Shown piece after piece: positions 20,992 through 30,727 of a DNA stretch of 64,000 nucleotides. The position numbers and the translations under genes were made by a program. The notes under the pieces are model-generated. The model did no database searches. It saw nothing but the letters and a program-made list of their open reading frames with translations, and had not been told where the DNA came from. Source of the stretch: Leishmania infantum JPCM5 (Eukaryota > Euglenozoa > Kinetoplastea > Trypanosomatida > Trypanosomatidae); contig NC_009420.2 of assembly GCF_000002875.2 (NCBI RefSeq), positions 2,208,951 to 2,272,950 of the forward strand, read 5' to 3'. How positions within the stretch are numbered: the first letter of the stretch is position 1; each line of letters opens with the position of its first letter.

Positions 20992-23900
20992 TTCGTTGAT
21001 TTCTTTTTTTTTTCGCTTGCGTGTGGTGATTTTGCTTGATGTGGAGTGTTTCTAAAGGTGGGGCGGATGTCGACAGCGCGAACTTCAAAGCGAACGAATG
21101 AGGCGAGCAGGCGGCAATGATGAGGAGAGAGAGGGGGCAACTCGGCGCAAAGAAAAATAAAGCGAGTGCCAGCTAAGTGGGCGGAACAAGGGTCACGTCA
21201 GGCACCGCGGAGGCACGAACGCCGACACGAAAATACACAAAAAAATCACAGAGAGGAAAGGGGCACCGGGGAAGATACACAAGTACGAGGAGAGATTTTG
21301 TGTAAGAGGCCTGCAGTGCCAGTCGACATTCGATGAAACCGCAAGCACGCGTTTCGTTTTTTTTTTTCGGTGGCCGTGGTGAAGGGGAGGGGCGTGGGTT
21401 TTTTTTTTGAGTGCGCGAACATGATGGCAGGGACGTGGGTGGTGGACCGGGGGAAAGAGTTCCGTGAGCGACTGCCCGCTACGTAGCCGGCTACGTGCGT
21501 GATTTGCAAAGCTTGTCAGCAGAGCCGCACTAGTCAGATGGGCGTCAAGCACGTCTCTTGGCCACATCACCGGGAAAAAACACCTCTGCGTGCCCCTAAG
21601 GAGTTCTCCTGCACGCCCCCACTCCTAATTGGCGCTTGTCCGTGTCTATATACGCTTGCGTGTCTGCATCAACGTACGGCAGGCCCCGCGATGCTGCTGT
21701 TGGAGCCGCATGTTACACACACGACCACACAAACACGCACACGCTCTTCCCATACACGCCATAGCCGCCACAGTTGTGACTTGCTGTTCATGTGCCACTC
21801 TTTCGGTTTTTTTTCAGCTAGGTGTTTTTTTTTTACAACTATCATCATCGTAGCCACCTTTAGAGAAAAAAAAATAGAGCGAGAAGAACTTGAGAGTTTG
21901 AAAAAGAAAACAGAAAAAAGGTACAAAAAGAAAGCATCAAGGCAGAGAATTGTAGTCATCAGCCTTCTCTTGCGCCCTTCCCCATCTCCTTTGCACGTTG
22001 CCGTGTCCACGAACAGCATATCATGAACTCCCTCCTCCCTCTTCCCTTCGAGGAGTCATGGCGTATTGCTCCGTTCCACCTACGCCCGCAACACGTCAAC
22101 GACGAATGCTCTTTTCATCCCCCCCCACTCCACCCGCCCAGACATGAGCAAACAAAAATGTGAGGGGAGCGGAGGGGAGGGAGGTAGAAAAGGAGGAGAA
22201 AGGGGACGAAAACAAGGAGGCACGCGGCACATGGCGGCTTTGATTCCTTCAGCGAGGACCACAATACAAATGCCGAGAAGGGGGGTCTCTGAAACACAGG
22301 AGAGGCAGAGGAGGAGAGACGGCGGACCTCATCACTCATTATGCGTGGCCACGGACACGAGCGAGACGGAACAGGAAAAAAAACAATAATGGCACAGACG
22401 CCTAGCGCTATACATGGCACCGCTGTCGTGGGTGTGTGTGGTGTGTGTGTGTTTTCGCTCTCTTCTCGGTTCCTCCCTTCTTCCTTTTATTGTTTTTTTT
22501 TTCGTCTTTCATGTCTGTGTTTTCGCTCCTCTTCTCCTTTTTTCTCGTTTTCGTGGTTTGTGTGTTTTTTTTTGTTGTGGCGATTTGCTCGACATTTTTA
22601 TCCTTTTCCGTTTTTTTTTGTTCCTCCTTCACGACGCAGTACAGGGCAAAAAAAAAGATACATATATATATATGACAAACGAAACGAGTCCGACACATAC
22701 AAACAACGTCGATATCATCCATCACATACAGACCGGCAGACGGTGCGAGAAAGCAATAAGGAAAAAAGATGAGGGAGGGGGGGGAATGGGGAACGGAGGG
22801 GCAGAGCGAGCCGGCGGAAAAGGGAGGAGAATAGCGTCTTTGCTAGCGTAGAGAGCATCATAAAACGCGTCAAAAAGAAAATCGAGCGCGCTTACGGCAA
22901 GCCGTGAATGCACTACGCCGCCGAACACGAAGTACTCGATGAAAAGCGTCAGGCTTCCCTCAGCTCCTTGCTTCGTCACTTCAGCGCGTGTCATTTTCGC
23001 ATTTGTGTCTCGACCCCAACTTCACAACTCTGAAAAGGTGCGCGCCTGGATACGGCTAGACTCAGGAGCCGCCGCCTCCCACATCGACGTCTTTCCCCCT
23101 TTCATCACAAGCACACCACCCAAATGATGAGCCACGCACACACGCGGACAACCACAGGCAAACAAAGAACACACGAATCGAAACATCAACGAAAAGTGTC
23201 CATTCTCCTTTTTCTTTCTATGCTGCTATATATACTTTGACTTTTTTTTGCTTCCTTCCCTTTTTTCGTCAGACAGAATTCCAACCAGGGAAAGATCTCG
23301 AGTCTCAGCCGATTTACTTTTACCGGTAGACCACGCCACCGCCCTATGTCAATACACCTCTCACTTTTTTTTTCGTCGTGAGGGCTGGATAAGAAGAAGC
23401 GCGCAGGCAAAAAAAAATCAGATGGATCGGGAGAGGGAATGGATTGAGAGATGTCCATGTACATGGTGGATCGCGCGTCAAGAACAGGAGATACAAAAGC
23501 GCGCGACAGTTACACTTTAGTTCCTTCTTTCCGTGTTCCCCCTTTACTTCCTTGCGTGTTCAGCAACGCGCCGCACACTATGCGTCACCACCATCGACGC
23601 AGTCGCGTGTGCGCCCACCACCATTGATGTACATACGCATATATACGCGCCCTTGTCAGCATACGGAAGCGAGGGAGAAGAGAGAGCGCCTTTCCGTGGC
23701 CCTCCAAGAAGAAAGCCATGACAGATCTCTGCTGGTTTGATGTATAGCCGAGACCATCATCGACGAGACGGGGCCAATGACGGAAGGACAAAAGTACCGC
23801 GGCACGTCGCTGGCACATTCACGCAGACCCACACGCTCAGCCCCTCCTCCCTCCCTCTCTTCCTCCCCGCCCCTCTACACCCACACACACGGATGCGCAT

Positions 23901-25155
23901 CGGTGTCCCTGTGCGCAAGAGGGAGGGGCTTGAGGGGAGGGAGGGGGGGGGGTAGAGCGCTCACGCGAAGAGAACAACGAAGAGAAACACAGAAAATCAT
24001 AAAAAACCCAAAGGGGCAATACAAGGAAAAAAAGGAGGAAAGAAAACTGAAGAAGAGTGACGGTACAAAAACACGCAAAAAAAAAGAAATCAAAATATCC
24101 AAGAGGCGAAAAGAAGACGCCGCTGCGTTCGTCATCCAGAAGGACTCAGACAAGGAGAGACATGAGAAGGCATGGGAAACGAGGAATGGGGAACAGCATG
24201 CACAGGAATCACGCGTGCCTGTCAAGTGGAGCCTCTGTGCATGCTCCTTGAAGGCGCACACACCCCTTCTTCGGAATCGTTCCTCCGCCATCACCCCGCC
24301 GCTCGCTACTTGCGCAGTGGCATCATAACGGTATTTTCACGGCTTTTCTACCTTTTTTTTGGATTTCGTGTGCACGTACAACAAAGAAGCGGATCGTGTC
24401 TTCGTCGAAACCTCACCAGCGAGAAGGTGCGCGGAAACAGCTGGAAAGACGAGGAGGGAGGACAAAGACGGATGGAAGCAGATGCTCAGATCCAGTCGCA
24501 ATCGAGTCCAATCGTCGTTGATATGCGCAAAAAACGACAAAAAAAAACTATTGCCTACACACAGCGACGCAGGGCATGAGCCCGAACACACACAAGCACA
24601 CTCACACACAGATGCATGAATGCCTTTCTGTTTGCTGCGCTGTTTATGGCGAGCGCCCCCTTCCCTCTCTCTCGCTCCTTTGGGTTGAAATACCGCAACA
24701 CCCCTCGCATCTCACGAAGACCTTCACTGCGCACACGCACACACACACACACGAAGACATGCATGCAACACGCGCGCTGCGGAGAGAGATGGATGCATCA
24801 AATTTGGGAAGCTGACCCGCGACGGAACGCGATATGTTGCCCGTCTTTTTTTTTGTACCCCATGGAGGGTGCACGCATTGCGTACGCAGCCGAGGCACAC
24901 CACCGAGATCACCGTCACATTTTGGAGCGAGTGTCTCGTTTCGGCCCCCTTTCTTTCCGCTACCGCCAGTGTCGCACGCGGGGCGGGTCGATGGCCAACT
25001 CACCTGCCCCTTCCCCTTCCTCCGCAAGCGGTGAGGCAGCACTTGACCTCATTGCAGCGGGAGCCGCAGCCGACAAGCGCGTGCCGGCGAGAAGAGGGGA
25101 GCAAGGAGGGATCTAAGTTCAAGTGCGGTGATGCTCCCAGGGGTGGTGCTGCTTC
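20992..25155. other. Very long intergenic region, possible small ORF
   Basis: This 4.1-kb gap is one of the longest here. It holds T-rich plus-strand sequence at 22440-22640, an AT microsatellite near 22661-22673, a G-run at 23943-23952 and CA/GT tracts near 24740. A 90-codon ATG frame (22722-22994, minus) has coding-like composition in its first 55 codons only (see findings). No RNA gene was recognised. It probably comprises the long 3'UTR of the 530-aa gene and the 5' signals of the KAP gene. Confidence 0.55.
21052..21065 (-). promoter_or_regulatory. Predicted spliced-leader acceptor for the 124-aa KAP-like gene
   Basis: The minus strand reads CGCCCCACCTTTAG (AG at 21053-21052). No ATG lies between it and the start at 20991. 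Confidence 0.55.
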
Positions 25156-26748
25156 TTAAATTAAAGCAATGCTCGAACGGGAGTTTTTGTAGAACTCACC
25201 ACGGGCCTTCCCGATGACCTGCGGCGTGTTCAAGTCGTCGAGCTTGCTCTCCATGTTTGAACGCGGGATCGGGCGCTTCGGGGCCGCCGCCGGCATCGGG
25301 TCGATGGTGGGGTCGTAGTAGTGCAGGATATTCGGGTTGCCGGCATTCTTCTTGAACAGGTACCTGTGTGGACGGTAGCTGTCGTCGAACACGGGGTCCT
25401 CGCGCTTCTTGGGGCTCCTGCTGCGGCTGTCAACATGGTAAGCTTCTACCTGGCGGGATGGACGCGCAGCCACGCGCGAGCCAGGGCTGCTGGCGCGGTG
25501 AGGCTCACCCTGGATCGCGTAAACCTGATCTGTGCGGGCGCTCACACTGCCGCTGCGGCTGCCGGTGCGGCGAGAGTCGATCACGCGGGGCTGGCGCGAA
25601 TCCGTGCGGGCGCTCAAGCTGCCGCCTTTGCTGCCAACCGACTCTTGGGGACACGTGGAGCCGGCCTTTTCGTCCGGCTGCGGCATGCCACCGTGGAACA
25701 GATTCGCCGTGTCGTGCGGCGGGCGGCACAAGCCACGGGCGAGGCCGCGGGGTTGCTCCTTCTCCGGGGAGCCCCAGCGGCCAGTGCCGAGCACGTCGTG
25801 CTCCTGCTTCGCCGGGGTGTTGATGGGCTTGATCACAGGCGGCTTCCTCGGCGGCAGCTCCGGGGCGCTGCACTTGCGGGGGCCCAGCTGCTTGAACGGC
25901 TGTGGCTTCTCGTTGAGCTCATCCGCGGTGTAGCTGTGCAGGTTCAGCACATCAACAGACTCGTTCGCCTTGTTAGACGTCTTGTGGCACGGCGGCAGCG
26001 TGCTCTGGAACAGATCCTCCTCGCCCTCCTGCGGCGGAGGAACCTGGCCGAACATCTTCGCGTCCTTGTGCGGCGGCGGAACGTGGCGCTTGCCGGTCAC
26101 CGGAGGGGCGTCGCGTGGCGGGCGCGGATCGTTGTCCTCGAAGTAAGGCGCCTCCATTGCACCCTGCGGGTGCGTAATCTTCACGCCGCAGCGCCAGGGT
26201 GCCTCCGGTGCCGTGACGATGCAGTTGTTTGTGAGGCCGTCGCGGCAGCGAAGCAGCGCTGTGGCGCCGTTTATAGAGCCGCCCCGCTTGCGAGCCTTCT
26301 TCTGGCGGGACGTGCCCTCGCCACGCTTGGCCTGAGTGCCGTAGGCCCCACTGGCAGCATACATGAGGCTGCGCGAAGACGCTCTCCTCAGCGCGCCCCC
26401 GCTGCGACCGGTGATGGAAGAGTCGTCACAGCTCGTCATGAAGTACTCATCCGTCAGCATTGTCCCTACCGAGTCACGGTTACAGTTGGGATAGCGGCGA
26501 ATGCCCGTAAACATGCGCGGTGGATGGCTGGGACCGGCGAAGAACTCTCTCGGAGAGCTGAAGTTGTTGCGAGGAGGGGCGCAGTGCTGACGGCCGGGGT
26601 TCGGGCGCCGCTCGGCGCTATCGCTCGCCAGATCCAAGCCCATGATAACGCGCGCGGCGTTCTCGCCGCTGCGGTTCTTTCTGGCGCGTTGGCGAGGCGA
26701 AATGCCTGCCGGCTCGCTGTTGCGCTGAGGGGAGGTTTCCTGCGTCAT
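25156..26748 (-). CDS. Proline/serine-rich disordered protein, 530 aa, unknown function
   Basis: The ATG is at 26748-26746 and the stop TAA at 25158-25156; 530 aa. The predicted protein is basic, Pro/Ser/Arg-rich and mostly disordered, without signal peptide or membrane segment. Short motifs recur: PPRNNF (about 58), PPHKDAKMF (about 226) and PPHDTANLF (about 354), all a di-proline followed by N/K and a final Phe; also SLSARTDSR (about 386) and SVSARTDQV (about 406). Such repeated linear motifs suggest docking to a regular partner such as a microtubule or a cytoskeletal scaffold, but this is inference only. The central part (200-220, APEAPWRCGVKITHPQG) is better ordered. No enzyme motif was seen. 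It is flanked by unusually long intergenic regions on both sides. Confidence 0.85.
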   Translation of the reverse strand: MTQETSPQRNSEPAGISPRQRARKNRSGENAARVIMGLDLASDSAERRPNPGRQHCAPPRNNFSSPREFFAGPSHPPRMFTGIRRYPNCNRDSVGTMLTDEYFMTSCDDSSITGRSGGALRRASSRSLMYAASGAYGTQAKRGEGTSRQKKARKRGGSINGATALLRCRDGLTNNCIVTAPEAPWRCGVKITHPQGAMEAPYFEDNDPRPPRDAPPVTGKRHVPPPHKDAKMFGQVPPPQEGEEDLFQSTLPPCHKTSNKANESVDVLNLHSYTADELNEKPQPFKQLGPRKCSAPELPPRKPPVIKPINTPAKQEHDVLGTGRWGSPEKEQPRGLARGLCRPPHDTANLFHGGMPQPDEKAGSTCPQESVGSKGGSLSARTDSRQPRVIDSRRTGSRSGSVSARTDQVYAIQGEPHRASSPGSRVAARPSRQVEAYHVDSRSRSPKKREDPVFDDSYRPHRYLFKKNAGNPNILHYYDPTIDPMPAAAPKRPIPRSNMESKLDDLNTPQVIGKARGEFYKNSRSSIALI

Positions 26749-27797
26749 CGTGGAAGTGCTCGAGACGGCAAGGAGAGAAGGGGAGGTCTTGATAAGCGTG
26801 GGAGGAGCGGAGAGAGACTTCTGCGTGGTGATACCTGAAAGAGAATCTTCTTCCGTAAGATCGTTACACTGTTGATGAAGCTGTCAGTTATGCGATCAGA
26901 GACACGCATCAACAAGCAGCAGCAGTAGCAACGGTGTCACGCGCATAGAAACACACCCGGTCGAGAGAGATACACGACGGGGGCGCGGGGGGGTGACGCG
27001 AGTAAAAGGACGGGAGAGTGCGAGGGAGACGACAGCGACACACCGGAGATGCATAGAAAAAAACGAAGGAGCGCAAAGGAAACCAGAAAGGCGAAGTAAA
27101 AGCGATAGACGGCATATGAGGGAGTGGCGGATGGGGGAGGAGAAAAGGGGCTGTCTGACTCCACACGCAGGTACTCAGAGGCTCCGCCCCAATTCTGGAG
27201 AGACAGGGGCAGATGCAGCGAGGCGTGACAGCGCAAATGTACTCGCTAAAGGCAAACACGCAGGTGCACCCAAGGGAGGAACGAAAGGGAACTCGGACGA
27301 TACACATCCGCCGCGCCGAGCCCGTTCACGGTTGTTGCAGTTGTCCACACGAATACGCGTTTTGCTCTTGTTCGGTTTCTCCTTGATCGTCGGGCAGGCA
27401 CGCACGCCTCAACGGCACGGGTGGTCTTTGGCGACACCTTGGGCTCGGACCGGAGTTGAGCTTCCATGCTGCATACCGCACGAGGCCCGTTGGCAGCAAA
27501 GAAGACTTTGGGCGCTCCCGTCCCTTCTGCACGACGCACATTCCACGAAGCTCCGGAGGAACGCGTCAACTCAACAGCGGTGCAACGCACTCACGCAGAC
27601 ATCTCTGCCTCTCTTTTTCTTGCCGACTATTACAGTGAAAAGCGCACAGGAGAGCGACAAGCCGTTCTCGCGCAGCACACAGACGTCGTCGGCTACACTC
27701 ACCAGCACCAAAAAACCGGCACACAGCTCAAGTTCCGGGCACAGAAGCAGGCAAGAGCAGCAAAGTCCCACTGCTTTCACCTCTTTCTTTCAGAGAA
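26749..27797. other. Intergenic region left of repeat copy A
   Basis: The plus strand is purine-rich to about 27150 (pyrimidine tract on the transcribed strand), followed by unique mixed sequence up to the inverted-repeat boundary. No gene was seen. Confidence 0.5.
26835..26850 (-). promoter_or_regulatory. Predicted spliced-leader acceptor for the 530-aa gene
   Basis: The minus strand reads GAAGATTCTCTTTCAG (AG at 26836-26835). No ATG lies between it and the start at 26748. Confidence 0.55.
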
Positions 27798-28389
27798 TAT
27801 TCCTTCTGCCCTAGCACACAAGTCGAGCACCGCTCTAACACCCCCACCCCCGGCCTGCCACAGGTCCGTGACGTGGTGCGAAGCAGCCGAAGACACACGT
27901 GTGCTACAGCAATGCGACGGCCTAGTCATCCAAGCATGGGCTCTGCCTTGACCGCAGCTCACCCACCCGCTTCGCAGGCCGCCCCAGAGCCTCACCGCTC
28001 ATGTCGGTCGCCACACGATGCATCCCCTCGGAGGTGGCACTCCGGCTCCCCTGACCAGTAGGTGGTGTAAGGGGCCAGGGGATGGGGTGCACGCTCGAGT
28101 GGCGTTCGCGCTTTACCCATCATGTGGATCCTGCGAGCCTCTTCCCTGCCGCAGGTCGCTTCGGCGACCACGCCGTCCACGACCTGACCCGCCGACATCC
28201 GCAGCGATGCATCGCTCAGACTTTCCCTGCGCCGTAGGTACCTGACCTTGTCGCCCATCAGACGTGGCTCGGCATTCGGCAGAGGGATAGGGTTAGGGGG
28301 AGGGGCTGCGTGGCTCCCTCCCCCCTCCAACACACACGCACAGAGAGACAGAGAGAGAATGTGCAACACGCTGACGCCCTCGTGGGGTG
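27798..28389 (-). repeat. 592-bp inverted repeat, copy A (SIDER-like candidate)
   Basis: This segment is the reverse complement of 46845-47436. Both copies are 592 bp, paired coordinates always sum to 75234, and I found no mismatch reading the whole length by eye. Flanks diverge immediately on both sides. It contains a palindromic GCGATGCATCGC, a telomere-like GATAGGGTTAGGG, and CA/GA-rich sequence near its right end. No target-site duplication is evident. Length and intergenic position fit Leishmania SIDER retroposon remnants (about 0.5-0.6 kb), but I did not match a SIDER signature. The strand is arbitrary: set so that copy B is plus. Confidence 0.9.
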
Positions 28390-28439
28390 CCTCTCATGAA
28401 GAGGGCCGACCTTTGTTTCCCTGCTTCAAAAGAGCTTAA

Positions 28440-28760
28440 GAGCACCTTTACCAGACCCCCTTCTTCGACAACTGATGAGGATCGCACTGGGAACGAGAAA
28501 TGGCCCAAGGGATCCAGAGAGTTGTAGTTTGACAGCGGCCACAGTCACCTGTACGGAATCGAGGAGTACATCGCAGCGACGTCAGGTTCTCGATACGTAT
28601 CGCTATGGAGCTCATCTGTTAAGCAATGCTTCCGCCCATCTTGCGGTCTGCGCGGAGCCGCAGAAGAGGTGGGGATGCCGTGCACATCTCTTCTCACGTG
28701 CGCAAGTAGAGTATCATCATCCTCTGCTGCGTCACCGCCATGTATGTGCGGCGGAATCTC
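28440..28760. repeat. Diverged direct repeat, copy 1
   Basis: It shares ordered patches with 29170-29560: TCTTCGACAAC-TGATGAGGAT (from 28462), ATCCAGAGAGTTGTAGTT (from 28512), TTCTCGATACGTAT (from 28587) and GTATCATCAT (28711). Offsets to copy 2 grow from 726-729 to 815 bp, so copy 2 carries insertions. It may be an old retroposon remnant. Confidence 0.6.
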
Positions 28761-29169
28761 CGACACATCCAACATCATATGTGGAAGCTCCAACTTCGCG
28801 AAGCAGATTTTCGCGGGCACACAGACGTCCACATACATATATATACATATATATCCTCTCTTTCCGGGTAATCACCCGCGCGGAGAAGAGCCTGCAACCT
28901 GCCCCATTCCCCCTTTCGCGCTGCTCGCCGCGTGAAACACTCCCTCCATTGTTGCGCGCTTCGCTTACCGCAGTGCAGCTGTTGCACACCGAAGGAAGTC
29001 CTGTTGTTTTCAGTACCACCGACGGAAAAGAGCAGCCGTGAGGCGGCGTCACTCACCTCCCCTCCACATGATGTCATCTAGCGTTGGCACTTTCCACCAA
29101 ACCCGGACCCCACTGTTCCAACGAACGCACGTACACGGCCAGTCGTCGTCTCCACCGTACTTTCACGTT

Positions 29170-29560
29170 TGCGTGCCCGACCCCTCTGTCTCTTCGACAA
29201 CCGATGAGGATTGCACGAGAATTGAACGACTCGAGGAATCCAGAGAGTTGTAGTTCCTTGTCGACGGCGACCCTACTCCGCAGTCACGGCAAGGACAAAT
29301 GCTAACGAGTTCAAGAACGCCCACAGAAAGAAAAAACGAGGCGAAGGAGGAGAGCGGCGCAGCAGCAGCGCGGGCAAGGGAAAGACCATCAGATTCTCGA
29401 TACGTATTGCTAAGAGGCTGTTCGATCATGCACACACGCCAGCACACACCGGCGCGCACACACAAACGAGTGCGTGTGCGAGGGCGTGTGCTGGCGAGTG
29501 CGTTCGGTTGAATAGAACAAATAGGGTATCATCATGCTTTGCCGTCCGGCCGCTGCTCCC
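29170..29560. repeat. Diverged direct repeat, copy 2
   Basis: Counterpart of 28440-28760, with matching patches at 29191, 29238, 29394 and 29526. It is interrupted by A/G-rich and CA-rich insertions between patches. Confidence 0.6.
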
Positions 29561-30727
29561 GCAAACCCATTCAGCTTGAAGAGCAACGGCACGCACACAC
29601 ACACACACACACATGGTCTTGTCGTGACGCTGTTGGGAATGCGAGCTTGTCTTCCGGCAGTTGCCGCGTAGGTGAATGGGCGCTGAAGGTAAGAACAAAG
29701 GCACGGGGAATAGCCGTGCGTGTGTGTGTGTGGGTGGGTGGTTTGGGTGCGAGGGGAGGACGAAGGAGCGTGATAGCTACACAAAAGGGTGACACGGTTG
29801 GTACCAAAGTGAGACCGCCGTGCGCTACTTCACATATCGTGTTCTCTAGAAGCTCCGCTGAGGGAGATGGGCAAGCTCCACTGCTGGTGAACAGCAGTGC
29901 TGCACACGGAATGCACGTTCGGGGGCGGTGACCGTCTTCATGGTGTCACGCAGCAACATGGACCGGTAGAGTAGGCGATTCAGCAGTCTGTGCAGCAGCT
30001 GAAACAAACAAATCGCGCTCGAGGGCGACTTTTTGATGCTGCTACGTAGATGCTTCTTGTAGACTCAGCAAACGCAAACCACACACACGGATACCAACAC
30101 ATAAACACACGCGCAGGGACTCGCTCAAGGCCAGAGAGAGCGAGAGCGACGCAGTTGGACAGGGCGACAGATGTGACTACCCTCCTACATGGATATTTTT
30201 CGTTTGTCTGTCGCGCCACGTAAAGAGAAGGAAAGAGCGGCCGTAGCATTATGAGGAAGTGGACGTGCTCACACAGGTGGAGAGGGAGGGAGTGAAGCAG
30301 TGGGAGAACGGAAAATAAAATAAAAAACACACAGATTTTCTTCTTCTGTGTTCGGATGTTGTTTGTGCTGCCTTCTTTACAACAAAAACGAAAACAAAAA
30401 CACGGGAGAGACGTCCGTGTGAGGGAGGAGAGGAAGGAGTACACGTGCACTCCCCACTCTCTCACAAACGGAGACCAAAAACCAACAACAAAAAAAACAA
30501 CCCAAAGAATGCGAGGCGGCGGCAAACGACAACACAAATGGTGACACCAACAACAACAAAATGATGCATTGCAACGCGTGTCTGCGCGTAGTGCTCCGCC
30601 GTACCTGAGAGATCCCTAAAGCTGCAAACACACGCATGCACACACACACACACACATACACACAACGTACATGGATCGCATCCTAACGGTGCACCGTACA
30701 CACATCACGGCGCGTGCGCTATCCTGT

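Larger units (their letters stand above)
28390..30727. other. Intergenic region downstream of the AAA gene, with diverged repeats
   Basis: About 2.3 kb, probably the 3'UTR of the BCS1-like gene. It contains a pair of diverged direct repeats (28440-28760 and 29170-29560), CA/GT tracts at 29456-29470 and 29597-29612, a TA-rich patch near 28833-28855, and A-rich sequence at 30310-30560. No gene was recognised. Confidence 0.6.

Noticed and set aside
25321..26838. 505-codon plus-strand frame
   Set aside because: It starts at GTG, is Arg/Ala/Leu-rich and is exactly antisense to the 530-aa gene, which has an ATG, an acceptor and better composition.
28018..28245. 75-codon frame in repeat copy A, repeated at 46989-47216
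   Set aside because: The identical frames exist because the DNA repeat is identical. Composition and the reverse-strand frames are equally open, so there is no evidence of a protein.
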